From NCBI GenBank assembly GCA_002840895.1, contig PHCZ01000006.1, positions 238,938 through 302,937 of the forward strand: a stretch of 64,000 nucleotides of DNA. The letters are read 5' to 3'. Position 1 is the first letter of the stretch. Every line of letters starts with the position of its first letter. Below are positions 1-8,921 of the stretch, one piece after another. A program made the translations under genes and the position numbers. The notes below the pieces were generated by a model. That model was given only the letters and a program-made list of their open reading frames with translations, had not been told where the DNA came from and did no database searches. Origin of the DNA: Bacteroidetes bacterium HGW-Bacteroidetes-8. GTDB lineage: Bacteria > Bacteroidota > Bacteroidia > Bacteroidales > UBA932.

Positions 1-32
1 TTCCGGCTGAGTGTGCCCTATTGTTGCGAAGG

Positions 33-305
33 GTTTTTATTATACAGCCCGTGGAGAGAATTGTGTTCCTGCTGTGTGAATTCTTTTTGTAAAAAGGAGA
101 GGTGCAGAGGGGGGTATTTAACAGCCCGCGGGAGAATGGCTTTCCTGCTGTGCGAGTTCTTTTGTAAAAAGGGGGGTGCAGAGGGGGTTATTTAACAGCC
201 CGCGGGAGAATGGCTTTCCTGCTGTGTGAGTTCTTTTGTGAAAAGGAGAGGTGCAGAGGGGGTTATTTAACAGCCCGCGGGAGAATGGCTTTCCTGCTGT
301 GAGGC
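33..305. repeat. Approx. 75-bp imperfect tandem repeat, about 3.5 copies (core aacagcccgcgggagaatggctttcctgctgtg)
   Basis: Core motif recurs near 42 (degenerate), 119, 194 and 269; spacing about 75-77 bp. Confidence 0.85.
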
Positions 306-313
306 TCTTTTGA

Positions 314-335
314 GAGTTTTTACCCGTAAAAACTC
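314..335. terminator. Perfect 10-bp hairpin GAGTTTTTAC-cc-GTAAAAACTC directly after the 75-bp repeats
   Basis: Arms 314-323 and 326-335 are exact reverse complements; function (terminator or other) not established. Confidence 0.4.
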
Positions 336-519
336 GCCCGGTTTGTTGTTTTAGTGGTCGGTTTTATCTCAGAGATTTAGAGGCAATAAGTTTAATATCA
401 ATTAATTAATGTTAACACCTTGTATGGTGTAAATAGGTTAAAATCTGGTTTTTGGCACAAGAGCTCTGAGATGAAAACTTACTATCTTTGTTTGCATTAA
501 TCGTTAAAAAAATTGGGAG

Positions 520-3375
520 ATGATAAAAATTCCACAAAGAATATTTCTAATAGTTGTTTTGCTAATCTGCACTATTTCAGCTATTACGGCTAGTAGTGCT
601 TCCGGCAAACTTGGTAAGGGTGAGCAATCTGAGGTTTCAAATAAAGAGGTTGTTCGTGGCGTTGTGCTGGACGAGAGGGGCAGGGGTGTTGCGGGGGTTG
701 TGGTGTCGGATGGGTTTGGTGTGTGCAAGAGTGATGCGGGTGGGCGGTTTTCGTTTGTGAGGGCGGAGCGGGCGCGGTTTGTGTTTATGAGTACGCCGGA
801 TGGTTATGAGCAGGTGGGGAGTTTCTTTTATCGCGTTGATGGTAAGGGGGGTGTTGGCAGTGTGGATGGTGTTGGGGATGGCATTGGGGATAGTTCCGGG
901 AATGGTTTTGGCGAAAGTGCAAGGTTCAGGAGTGGTGCAGATGAGTTGGTCTTTAGGGTGGTTAAGAGTGTGGCGAGAGATGCTAGGAGTGCGGCGGTGA
1001 GTTCGGAATTTCTGCATCTGGGTGATACTGAGGCGAGGATTCATAAGGATTGGGTGGATGTTCTTAAGGAGTATTTGGTTTATAACAGGCCTGCGTTTGT
1101 GCTTTTTAATGGGGATATCTGCTATGAGAATGGTCTTCGGTTTCACGCGCGGGAGCTCACATCCGGCAATCTTGGGGTGAGGGCTGTGTACACTTTGGGG
1201 AATCACGATTTGGTAGATGGTGCCTACGGCGAGGAGTTGTATGAGGAGTTGTTTGGTCCGGTCTGGTACTCTTTTAACAGTGGCGGAGTGCATTTTGTGA
1301 ATATACCTGTGCTACAGGGAGATAGAAAGCCATCTTATAGTGCAGATGATGTTTATTCGTGGCTGAAAAAGGATCTGGATGCAATACCTGAGGGTATGCC
1401 GGTTGTTTTGTTGGATCACCATTTTGTAGGTTACAGCGACGATTTCCACCTTAAGGGGGAGAGTGCCTCTGTAAATCTGTTGGATTATAATTTCAAAGCA
1501 TATCTGTATGCTCATTATCATATTAATTTGATAGAGAGATCTGCAAGGACGGGTGTTACAACCATTGCAACGATGTCTCCGAACAAGGGGGGAATTGATC
1601 ACACCCCATCTTCATTTAGGTCGATCAGGTTTGACCGCGAAGGGAATCTCGACTCGCAGATCCGCTACGCTTCGCTTAAAGGGCATATTGCAGCTACAAT
1701 CTTCCCGGCCAACAATTTTGAGAGAAGAGTATCTTCCAATACAAGTGCATCAGCAAATAAGGGAGCATCTGCAAACGAGAAAACAACTGCCCACGAGAAA
1801 GTGTCTGCAAATAACAGTTATGAGCTGATAGCCAATATCTATGATACGCGCACCGATGTCGAGGAGGCGACGGTAGAGTATAACGGGGCAGAGTATAATC
1901 TGCATAAAGTAAGTGAGTGGACCTGGCGGGCAACGCTTCCGGGCGGGGAGAGAGCATCCGGGGCAACTGTGTCGGGGGCAAGTGCGACCCGGGCAACTGT
2001 GTCGGGGGCAAGTGCGACCCGGGGAGCAGTGTCCGGAGCAACTGTGTCGGGGGCAAAAGCATCTGCAGTAGTGACGGCGAAATTTAAGAATGGAACAGTT
2101 GTGAAGGGGGTGGCGAGGGTGCCTGCAGATATCGGGGAGTTCACTCCGCGCAGGGAGGATGCGTTTGTGCCTCAAATTAAGTGGGTTGCCTCGTTGGGGA
2201 ACCATACGTTTATGACATCTCCACTGGTTTATGGAGATTTGGTGATATCTGCAACCTATGACGATAATGGTAAGGGTGGGAGTGCGATTCACGCTTTGCG
2301 CAAGGGGGATGGGTCGGTTGCCTGGAGCTTCCCTGTTGCTAATCCAATAAAGAACAATCTGGCTCTTTGGGAGGGGACTCTGCTTGGGTGCGATGTTCTT
2401 GGTAATTTGTATGCGATAGAGGCCTCTACCGGGCGGGTTGTATGGAGCAAGGCTCTGCGGGATAAGGAGTTGCATCCTGTTTACACACAGGGTGTAACTG
2501 TTCACAATGGAGTTGTCTATGCAGGTCACGGCCATTATCTTACAGCCCTTAAGGTCTTAACCGGAGAGGTTGTGTGGAAGAACACGGCTTGGCGGGGTGG
2601 TGTGTGTACCGTGGCCTCCCCTGTGGTGGAGCCGGAGTCCGGAGTTTTGCTTACTGCGGCTTACTGGACAGGGCGGTTTGCACACAACGCAGTTACGGGA
2701 GAGCTTTTGTGGGCAAAAAAGGATGATGATACCAGAATTGCAGATAACTCGCCGGTCTATTTTAAGGGGAGGTTTTTTTATGCGTCGCCCGGGTTTATTA
2801 TGGAGGTAGATCCATTGAGTGGCAATGAGTTGGTAAAGCATAAGATCAACTATACCATTAACAACAACTCTCGCCCGGTAGTGACCGACAAGCTTTTTAT
2901 TTTGGGGACTACAGATAAGGGGGTGGCTGCATTTGATCGGGAGAACGGATACAAAGAGCTCTGGAATTTCAAGACCAACCCTGGGATCATCTATACGGCG
3001 CCATATACCAAAGATTTTCAGATGACTGTAGAGAGCGGAGCGTTTCTGGACAGAGTTGCCATTAGCGGTGAGAGTCTCAGGAATGGCGGGGATATCTCTA
3101 AGAGCGGTTCGGTTGTGGAAGGTGTTGCCAGTTCCGGCGGGGATGGTGGGGTTGGCGGGGAACGTGGGGTTGCACCCGGGAGTGGGGTTGAGTATGAAGA
3201 GGTGCTCTACTTTGGGGCAAATGACGGGTATCTTTATAGTGTGAATGCACGCAGTGGGGTTTTCCGTTGGCGGATAAATCTCGGGGCTCCTGTTTTGGGA
3301 AACATCGTGGTTAGTGTCGGGGTTTTGTACGCCAGTGATTTTGCCGGGAATGTTTGGGCGGTCTCTTTAAAATAA
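520..3375 (+). CDS. Calcineurin-like metallophosphoesterase with C-terminal PQQ-like beta-propeller repeats
   Basis: HLGDTEARIH, NGDICYENG, GNHD and LLDHH motifs typical of metallophosphoesterases; C-terminal repeated VVWSKAL/GEVVWKN/GELLWAKK blades typical of PQQ-like repeats; N-terminal signal-like segment. Confidence 0.85.
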   Translation: MIKIPQRIFLIVVLLICTISAITASSASGKLGKGEQSEVSNKEVVRGVVLDERGRGVAGVVVSDGFGVCKSDAGGRFSFVRAERARFVFMSTPDGYEQVGSFFYRVDGKGGVGSVDGVGDGIGDSSGNGFGESARFRSGADELVFRVVKSVARDARSAAVSSEFLHLGDTEARIHKDWVDVLKEYLVYNRPAFVLFNGDICYENGLRFHARELTSGNLGVRAVYTLGNHDLVDGAYGEELYEELFGPVWYSFNSGGVHFVNIPVLQGDRKPSYSADDVYSWLKKDLDAIPEGMPVVLLDHHFVGYSDDFHLKGESASVNLLDYNFKAYLYAHYHINLIERSARTGVTTIATMSPNKGGIDHTPSSFRSIRFDREGNLDSQIRYASLKGHIAATIFPANNFERRVSSNTSASANKGASANEKTTAHEKVSANNSYELIANIYDTRTDVEEATVEYNGAEYNLHKVSEWTWRATLPGGERASGATVSGASATRATVSGASATRGAVSGATVSGAKASAVVTAKFKNGTVVKGVARVPADIGEFTPRREDAFVPQIKWVASLGNHTFMTSPLVYGDLVISATYDDNGKGGSAIHALRKGDGSVAWSFPVANPIKNNLALWEGTLLGCDVLGNLYAIEASTGRVVWSKALRDKELHPVYTQGVTVHNGVVYAGHGHYLTALKVLTGEVVWKNTAWRGGVCTVASPVVEPESGVLLTAAYWTGRFAHNAVTGELLWAKKDDDTRIADNSPVYFKGRFFYASPGFIMEVDPLSGNELVKHKINYTINNNSRPVVTDKLFILGTTDKGVAAFDRENGYKELWNFKTNPGIIYTAPYTKDFQMTVESGAFLDRVAISGESLRNGGDISKSGSVVEGVASSGGDGGVGGERGVAPGSGVEYEEVLYFGANDGYLYSVNARSGVFRWRINLGAPVLGNIVVSVGVLYASDFAGNVWAVSLK
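1747..1818 (+). repeat. In-frame 18-bp x4 degenerate tandem repeat (ASANKG/ASANEK/TTAHEK/VSANNS)
   Basis: Direct alignment of four 18-bp units within CDS 520-3375. Confidence 0.8.
1963..2067 (+). repeat. In-frame 15-bp x7 tandem repeat (ATVSG/ASATR units)
   Basis: gcaactgtgtcgggg / gcaagtgcgacccgg units repeated in phase with the reading frame. Confidence 0.9.
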
Positions 3376-3443
3376 TATAACTATGATTATAATAATTGTT
3401 ATATTAACGTAGAATTATAATCGTAACGATAATAACAAGCTAT

Positions 3444-3471
3444 GAAAATTCGGGGTGTGACCCTAATTTTC
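3444..3471. terminator. Hairpin GAAAATTcGGG...CCCtAATTTTC just upstream of prmC
   Basis: Inverted repeat read directly; A/T-rich outer stem could allow bidirectional termination. Confidence 0.45.
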
Positions 3472-3485
3472 AATTTTAGGTGGAT

Positions 3486-4658
3486 ATGGTTTATAAAGAG
3501 TATATTGAGAGGGTTGTGGAGATGGGGAGTCTTCTTTATGGGAAGGAGGAGGGGCGGGCGATAGCCGCAAGGCTATTGCAGCACTTTTGCGGGATAAGTT
3601 CATATGAGCATTTGGTGGAGCCCTATGGTGCAATTGCGCCCGAACATATTGGTGAACTCGAAAGTGCTGCGCAGCAGATTGCTGCCGCCCGCCCACTCCA
3701 GTACATTCTTGGTTACCAAGAGTTTCTTGGACTAAAAATCTCCGTCGAGGAGGGCGTCCTAATACCCCGCCCCGAAACCGAAGAGCTGGTCACCCAGGTC
3801 CTAAACCACATAGCCGCCCAACACCCCCAGCCGGCCGGTCTTAATTCCCACCCGGCAGCACTTGACCCCCCGACAGCTGGTCTTGATTCCCGCCCAGCCG
3901 GGCACTCTCGCCCCGTGGCCGGTCTTAATTCCCATTCAACTGGGCACTCTGGTCCCGCGGCCGGTCTTGATTCCCATTCAACTGGGAACTCTCGCCCCGT
4001 GGCCGGTCTTAATTCCCATTCACCTGGGCACTCTGGCCCCGTGGCCGGTCTTGATTTCCACCCGACAGCACTTGACTCCCAGACAGCCGGTCTTAATTCC
4101 CAGTCGACAACCCTCAGAATTCTTGACGCGGCCTGCGGGTCCGGATGCATTGCCGCTGCCCTGAAATACAATCTGCCTCAGGCACAAATCTTTGCCTGCG
4201 ACCTATCCCCCAAAGCTCTTGAAGTTACGGCACGCAACCTCTCTTCTTTGCACGACTCTTCATCTGCCCCCGATAGCTCATCTGCCCCAAATGTTTTTCA
4301 ATACGATTTGCTAAAATCTCCTGAGGGGTTTCCGCTAAATGAGCTGGATATAATTGTAAGCAATCCGCCCTATGTAATGGAGAGCGAGGCTTCAAAGATG
4401 AGAGCCAATGTGCTTGATTATGAACCGGCTATGGCGCTGTTTGTGCCGGATAATGATCCCCTTATCTTTTATCGTGCACTTGAGCGACTGGCATCTGCAA
4501 CACTAAAACCCAAAGGGGCAATCTTTATGGAGGTAAATGAGAGTCTTGCAGTTGAAACGGCCGCGATTTTCGAAGAGGCTGGTTACTCAGCGGTCGAGAT
4601 TAAACGCGATATTTTTGGTAAAGCCAGGATGGTAACTGGCAGACTTTTGTGTAATTAG
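3486..4658 (+). CDS. prmC: Peptide chain release factor N5-glutamine methyltransferase PrmC/HemK with a ~95-aa repeat insertion
   Basis: IPRPETEELV, LRILDAACGSGCIAAALK (motif I) and DIIVSNPPYV (NPPY motif). ATG at 3486 preferred over the in-frame GTG at 3480 used in the ORF track. Confidence 0.93.
   Translation: MVYKEYIERVVEMGSLLYGKEEGRAIAARLLQHFCGISSYEHLVEPYGAIAPEHIGELESAAQQIAAARPLQYILGYQEFLGLKISVEEGVLIPRPETEELVTQVLNHIAAQHPQPAGLNSHPAALDPPTAGLDSRPAGHSRPVAGLNSHSTGHSGPAAGLDSHSTGNSRPVAGLNSHSPGHSGPVAGLDFHPTALDSQTAGLNSQSTTLRILDAACGSGCIAAALKYNLPQAQIFACDLSPKALEVTARNLSSLHDSSSAPDSSSAPNVFQYDLLKSPEGFPLNELDIIVSNPPYVMESEASKMRANVLDYEPAMALFVPDNDPLIFYRALERLASATLKPKGAIFMEVNESLAVETAAIFEEAGYSAVEIKRDIFGKARMVTGRLLCN
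3829..4113 (+). repeat. In-frame 21-bp (heptad) / 42-bp tandem repeat inside prmC
   Basis: Heptads of type PVAGLNS/HSTGHSG repeat about 13 times; DNA unit ccggtcttaattcccattcaactgggcactctggtcccg. Confidence 0.9.
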
Positions 4659-4757
4659 CTGTTTATCTGCAATATAAAAAAGCCACTTATTTAAATTCCT
4701 TAAAATGAATTTTTTAAATGCCTTGTAATTAAAAAGTTTCACAAAACTCTGCCAGTT
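4634..4757. repeat. TIR-flanked palindromic intergenic element, copy A (124 bp)
   Basis: Left aactggcagacttttgtg (4634-4651) and right cacaaaactctgccagtt (4740-4757): 17/18 inverted match; left arm encodes the end of PrmC. Confidence 0.8.
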
Positions 4758-4770
4758 CAAATTTTTTTTA

Positions 4771-4778
4771 TACATTTG
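4771..4778 (+). promoter_or_regulatory. Putative -7 element TACATTTG upstream of the trp leader
   Basis: Matches the Bacteroidetes TAnnTTTG -7 consensus about 16 bp before the leader ATG. Confidence 0.5.
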
Positions 4779-4793
4779 CCCCAAGAAAAAACG

Positions 4794-4877
4794 ATGATAA
4801 AAAACCTTAACATACAACTATGGTGGTGGCACAGTTCGGTAAGATCTGTGAGCACGGCTATGTATGGAAGGGAGTAG
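4794..4877 (+). CDS. trp leader peptide MIKNLNIQLWWWHSSVRSVSTAMYGRE
   Basis: ATG 4794 to TAG 4875-4877; three consecutive TGG codons at 4821-4829, followed by alternative hairpins and a terminator upstream of trpB. Confidence 0.85.
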   Translation: MIKNLNIQLWWWHSSVRSVSTAMYGRE

Positions 4878-4947
4878 GTAAAGTGAATTAATTTAATTTA
4901 ACTGATATACGAAGGTCCGGCGCTCACGCTCCGGGCCTTTTTTTTTA
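4830..4947 (+). promoter_or_regulatory. Transcription attenuator (Bacteroid-trp-like): 1:2 CACAG/CTGTG, 2:3 GTGAGC/GCTCAC, 3:4 terminator
   Basis: CACAG 4830-4834 pairs with CTGTG 4846-4850; GTGAGC 4848-4853 can instead pair with GCTCAC 4922-4927, which lies in the terminator hairpin. Confidence 0.8.
4914..4947 (+). terminator. Intrinsic terminator of the trp leader
   Basis: ggtccggcgctcacgctccgggcc hairpin (one G-U pair, one mismatch) followed by a T-tract. Confidence 0.85.
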
Positions 4948-4999
4948 TCTGCACCCGAACTCACTAAAAAACTTTAAATAATTTCTAAAAAATCAAAAG

Positions 5000-6286
5000 A
5001 TGAAAACAACCAAAAAATTCCAGCTCGCAGAGAGCGAAATCCCGAGGCAGTGGTATAATATTAAGGCAGATATGCCAAACCAGCCTCGTCCGTTATTGAA
5101 TCCGCAAACCAGAGAAGCGCTTAAGCCCGAAGAGATGGAGGGGCTTTTTGCGAAGGAGCTGGTTGCGCAGGAGTTCTCTGCCGAGCGATGGATTGATATT
5201 CCTGAGGAGGTTGTGGAGCTTTACAAAATCTACCGCCCGACCCCGCTTGTGAGGGCTTACAAGTTGGAGAAGGAGCTCGATACACCGGCGAAGATCTACT
5301 TTAAGAATGAGAGTGTCAGCCCGGTGGGGTCTCACAAACTGAACACTGCAATTGCTCAGGCCTATTACAATAGCAAGCAGGGGATTATGAGGCTGACTAC
5401 CGAAACGGGGGCCGGCCAGTGGGGATCTGCAATGAGTGTCGCCTGCGGATATTTTGGGATTGAGCTTGTTGTTTTTATGGTAAAGCAGAGTTACGAGCAG
5501 AAGCCATACAGGAAGATTGTGATCAACACATACGGGGGGAAAGTTCACGCCTCACCATCCGCTTTGACAAATTACGGTAGGAGTGTTTTGGAGAGCGACC
5601 CGCTGTGCAGGGGAAGTCTTGGGATGGCTATCTCTGAGGCGGTTGAGATGGCTGTGACCACTCCCGACACACGTTACTCTCTGGGCAGCGTCCTCAACCA
5701 CGTACTTTTGCATCAGACAATTATAGGTCTTGAGGCTGAGAAGCAGATGGAGATGGCCGGCGACTACCCGACCAAGGTGATTGCCTGTTTCGGTGGGGGG
5801 TCAAACTTCTCCGGAATCTCCTTCCCGTTCCTCAGGCACAAGTTTACAGAGGGGCGTGCTGTTGAGCTGATTGCTGCCGAGCCTGCCGCCTGCCCAAAAC
5901 TTACTAAGGGTGTTCTTGAATACGACTTTGGCGACACTGCCGGAATGACCCCGCTTATTCCTATGTACACACTCGGCCACGACTTCCAGCCCGAACAGAT
6001 TCACGCGGCCGGCCTCCGCTACCACGGTGGTGGCCAGATCGTGAGCCAGTTAAAGGCAGATGGTTTTGTTAACTCTTGTGCAATTGAGCAGCAGGAGACA
6101 TTTGCCGCCGGCCGGCTGTTCGCTAAAACTGAGGGGATAATCCCTGCCCCGGAATCCTGCCACGCCATTGCCGCAACCATCCGTGAAGCCATTAAAGCCA
6201 AAGAGGCCGGCCGCAGCGAAGTGCTGCTCTTCAACCTCTCCGGCCACGGCCTGCTGGACATGGCGGCCTATGAGAATGGTCTTTGA
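5000..6286 (+). CDS. trpB: Tryptophan synthase beta subunit, TrpB2 type
   Basis: RPTPLVRAYKLEKEL, NESVSPVGSHKLNTA (PLP lysine), ETGAGQWGSA, CFGGGSNFSG; ~428 aa with N-terminal extension typical of TrpB2; no adjacent trpA. Confidence 0.93.
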   Translation: MKTTKKFQLAESEIPRQWYNIKADMPNQPRPLLNPQTREALKPEEMEGLFAKELVAQEFSAERWIDIPEEVVELYKIYRPTPLVRAYKLEKELDTPAKIYFKNESVSPVGSHKLNTAIAQAYYNSKQGIMRLTTETGAGQWGSAMSVACGYFGIELVVFMVKQSYEQKPYRKIVINTYGGKVHASPSALTNYGRSVLESDPLCRGSLGMAISEAVEMAVTTPDTRYSLGSVLNHVLLHQTIIGLEAEKQMEMAGDYPTKVIACFGGGSNFSGISFPFLRHKFTEGRAVELIAAEPAACPKLTKGVLEYDFGDTAGMTPLIPMYTLGHDFQPEQIHAAGLRYHGGGQIVSQLKADGFVNSCAIEQQETFAAGRLFAKTEGIIPAPESCHAIAATIREAIKAKEAGRSEVLLFNLSGHGLLDMAAYENGL

Positions 6287-6316
6287 TGAAAATTTAAACT
6301 GACAGAAAAATTTGTC

Positions 6317-6436
6317 CTAACAGTATTTTGTGAAACACTCTAATTATGAGGTATTTGAAAAACCCATTTTGGTAAAATCTCCAAAATGGGTTTTTTATAT
6401 TGCAGATATACAAATATCTACACAAGATACTGTCAG
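6317..6436. repeat. TIR-flanked palindromic intergenic element, copy B (120 bp), with central bidirectional terminator
   Basis: TIRs ctaacagtattttgtg / cacaagatactgtcag (14/16); central AAAAACCCATTTTGG-taaaatct-CCAAAATGGGTTTTT at 6358-6395; lies between convergent genes. Confidence 0.85.
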
Positions 6437-6442
6437 TACAAA

Positions 6443-7696
6443 TTATCTCTTCAATTTCACCAGAATCATTACCGGATTATCAGTTTCTTTAATACGGCCG
6501 GCCATCTCCCGAAGTTTGTCCGAAACTTTGTGGGTTTCGGAATAGGTGATGAGTTTAAGGGCCTCAATGGAGGCGACTAAATGGTTGCCGTTACTTACAT
6601 AATGTGGCCAAACGGCCGGCCCGCCATCAAAATCATCGGGAAATCCAATCTGATTTTTCTCCGGCTGATCTACCAGCATAAATTCTCCGGTTATCTTATC
6701 GAAAAGTGAGCATGAAATATTATGAGTGACAATGTCATCGTCCGATTTTGCACCGTGTTTCAACATTATTCTGGGTTTATGAGCACCGGCACCCAACTTG
6801 AATTGATCAAATATATATCTGGAAGACTCTAACGGGAACAAATATCTGAAGACATTTGAACTGATATCGGCACGAGCTAATACCTCACCCGGAATATCTC
6901 TTGGATGGTATTTGCCAAAATTTATACGAAAAAGTGTGTCGACGTTAAGATCCTTATCTACTCGCAAAATATTTTCATCCAGTCCATTGTAAATCAAAAT
7001 TCCATCATTTGAACGAACAGCAATCACCTCGTAAAATGTAAATCTGTACATCATTGGCAACGATTTGACAAACTCCCTCTCTTTGATAGGATATTTAATC
7101 TTTAAGGTAGTGTTTGATGCGAAATCCATTATAATAGCAGAGTACTCATTATCTACTCCTCTCTTGAGATTTGTAGTAAAGAGATATTTGTTATCACCTA
7201 ATGGAAGACATTTTTTTAATGAAATGCCGGGGTCATAATTTTTATCTGCCAGAATTTTAACGAAATTCCCCGATTTGTCATAGAGAATAAACTTTTCAAT
7301 AGACCTTACAATAATATTCTCTTCCGGATCGATGCAGAACTCTGCAAGATAGTCATACTCCTGCGGGCCTCTTCCCAACCTGTTGAATTTGAGTATGAGT
7401 TTCCCGTTGTTGTCAAATACAAAAATTGACTGATCGTATTTGATATAGAATTTATTGTTCTCAAATACTACAGAGTTGTAAGATAATTTAGCTACAAGAG
7501 AGTTCTTGGTTGTTTCGAGCGGGATGTACTCGATAGATTCTGCAATTTCGGAGAGTTGGACCACTTTACCTTTGCCAATGGCTCCTGCGACATCTATTGT
7601 TTTGATGTCACTCTCTACATCTGCACCGGCACCTCCATTTTTACAGGATGCTGCGAGTAGTGTAGAGATAATAATTACACTTAAAAATCTGTTCAT
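6443..7696 (-). CDS. 6-bladed beta-propeller lipoprotein
   Basis: Lipoprotein signal MNRFLSVIIISTLLAASC; FVFDNNGKLILKFNRLGRGPQEY blade motif typical of this Bacteroidetes family. Confidence 0.75.
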   Translation of the reverse strand: MNRFLSVIIISTLLAASCKNGGAGADVESDIKTIDVAGAIGKGKVVQLSEIAESIEYIPLETTKNSLVAKLSYNSVVFENNKFYIKYDQSIFVFDNNGKLILKFNRLGRGPQEYDYLAEFCIDPEENIIVRSIEKFILYDKSGNFVKILADKNYDPGISLKKCLPLGDNKYLFTTNLKRGVDNEYSAIIMDFASNTTLKIKYPIKEREFVKSLPMMYRFTFYEVIAVRSNDGILIYNGLDENILRVDKDLNVDTLFRINFGKYHPRDIPGEVLARADISSNVFRYLFPLESSRYIFDQFKLGAGAHKPRIMLKHGAKSDDDIVTHNISCSLFDKITGEFMLVDQPEKNQIGFPDDFDGGPAVWPHYVSNGNHLVASIEALKLITYSETHKVSDKLREMAGRIKETDNPVMILVKLKR

Positions 7697-7787
7697 AAAA
7701 GAGTTAATTTTGAATAATGTATAAATTTATCTAAAATACAATCAGTTTGTATCTTTTTTCTACATTTGCGGCTCAAAACCTCTGTAA

Positions 7788-8900
7788 ATGCAACAATATT
7801 TAGGTGAATTAATTGCAATCGCGGTTGCGGTCTCCTGGACTTTTACGGCGCTCTTTTTCGAGTTTGCCGGAAACAGAATCGGATCTCTGGCAGTGAATCT
7901 GCTCAGACTCTTCTTTGCCTTCTTCCTGCTGGGAGCTCTGCTCTATTTTACTACCGGCTCTTTTCTGCCGGCTGCTGCAGATGGTAAAACCTGGCTGTGG
8001 ATGTCGCTCTCCGGTTTGGTTGGTTTCGTCTTTGGCGATTTGTGCCTTTTCTACTCTTACATTCTCATAACTGCCCGTTTTTCACAGCTTTTAATGACCC
8101 TTGCACCTCCCTTTGCCGCCTTTTTCGGGTGGATGATGCTTGACGAAAAGCTCTCTCCGATGGGCTTTCTTGGTATGGCAGTCACACTCACCGGAATAGC
8201 CATCTCCATACTCAAAAAAGGCGCCAAAGCGCAACCAAGCGGTACGCAATCAGGCGGTTCGCAACCAAACGGTTCGCTATCAAACGGTTCGCTACCAAGC
8301 AGTTCTCTGTCAAGCGGTTCGCAACCAAACGGCAGTGAGCAGATAAAGGATGATACACTGGTGGGCGGGGTTAGCAGTATGTCGGTGGTTACAGATCCGG
8401 GAAGCTCCGCAAAGAGGGGGATACATCTGCATTTACCTTTGAAGGGGGTACTGCTCGGGCTGGGAGGGGCTCTGGGACAGGGGCTTGGAATTGTATTAAG
8501 CAAGATTGGGATGAATCACTACGCCGTTGCTTCCAAAGGTTCGCAGGTTGCAGATTTTATTCCATTTGCTGCCACGCAGATGCGGATTATCACCGGAGTC
8601 ATTGGTTTTGCGCTCATTATCTTCCTCACCCGCAGAGCATCGGTTCTCACGAAAGGGGTTAAGGACAGAAAGGCTGTGAGTGCAGTATTTATGGGTGCCA
8701 TCTTTGGCCCGTTCATAGGAGTTTCGCTTTCGCTGATGGCTGTTCAGCACACCAATACAGCAGTTGCATCAACAATAATGGCCACCACCCCAATCATCAT
8801 ACTTATTCCCTATGTGCTCCTCTACAAGAAGAAGATAAGCTTCATAGAAGTTCTGGGAGCAATCCTCAGCGTTGTGGGTGTTTCACTGTTTTTCTTGTAG
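7788..8900 (+). CDS. EamA/DMT-family transporter with repeat-expanded central loop
   Basis: Multiple TM segments; two EamA-like halves (LGELIAIAVAVSWTFTALFFEFAG; GALGQGLGIVLSK) separated by a low-complexity loop. Confidence 0.88.
   Translation: MQQYLGELIAIAVAVSWTFTALFFEFAGNRIGSLAVNLLRLFFAFFLLGALLYFTTGSFLPAAADGKTWLWMSLSGLVGFVFGDLCLFYSYILITARFSQLLMTLAPPFAAFFGWMMLDEKLSPMGFLGMAVTLTGIAISILKKGAKAQPSGTQSGGSQPNGSLSNGSLPSSSLSSGSQPNGSEQIKDDTLVGGVSSMSVVTDPGSSAKRGIHLHLPLKGVLLGLGGALGQGLGIVLSKIGMNHYAVASKGSQVADFIPFAATQMRIITGVIGFALIIFLTRRASVLTKGVKDRKAVSAVFMGAIFGPFIGVSLSLMAVQHTNTAVASTIMATTPIIILIPYVLLYKKKISFIEVLGAILSVVGVSLFFL
8231..8335 (+). repeat. In-frame 15-bp x7 tandem repeat (QPNGS-type units)
   Basis: gcaaccaaacggttc units, seven consecutive, in phase with the frame. 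Confidence 0.92.
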
Positions 8901-8921
8901 AAACTCTTAGTTTTCCCGCCA

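Noticed and set aside
33-305. Possible CRISPR array
   Set aside because: Direct tandem copies without unique spacers; same for 13869-13973 and 38596-38757.
637-2535. Long antisense ORFs (637-1293, 1750-2535, 1694-2062, 1839-2144) opposite the metallophosphoesterase gene
   Set aside because: Products are low-complexity and not protein-like; GC-rich codon-phased repeats keep several frames open. The + strand ORF has clear domain motifs.
3713-4171. Antisense ORF 3713-4171 and + frame ORF 3862-4164 with repeated peptides inside prmC
   Set aside because: Shadow frames of a 21/42-bp repeat; repeat units divisible by 3 are open in several frames.
4820-4891. Alternative leader ORF MVVAQFGKICEHGYVWKGVGKVN
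   Set aside because: Overlaps the WWW leader in another frame but has only one Trp codon; the 4794 frame with TGG TGG TGG fits attenuation.
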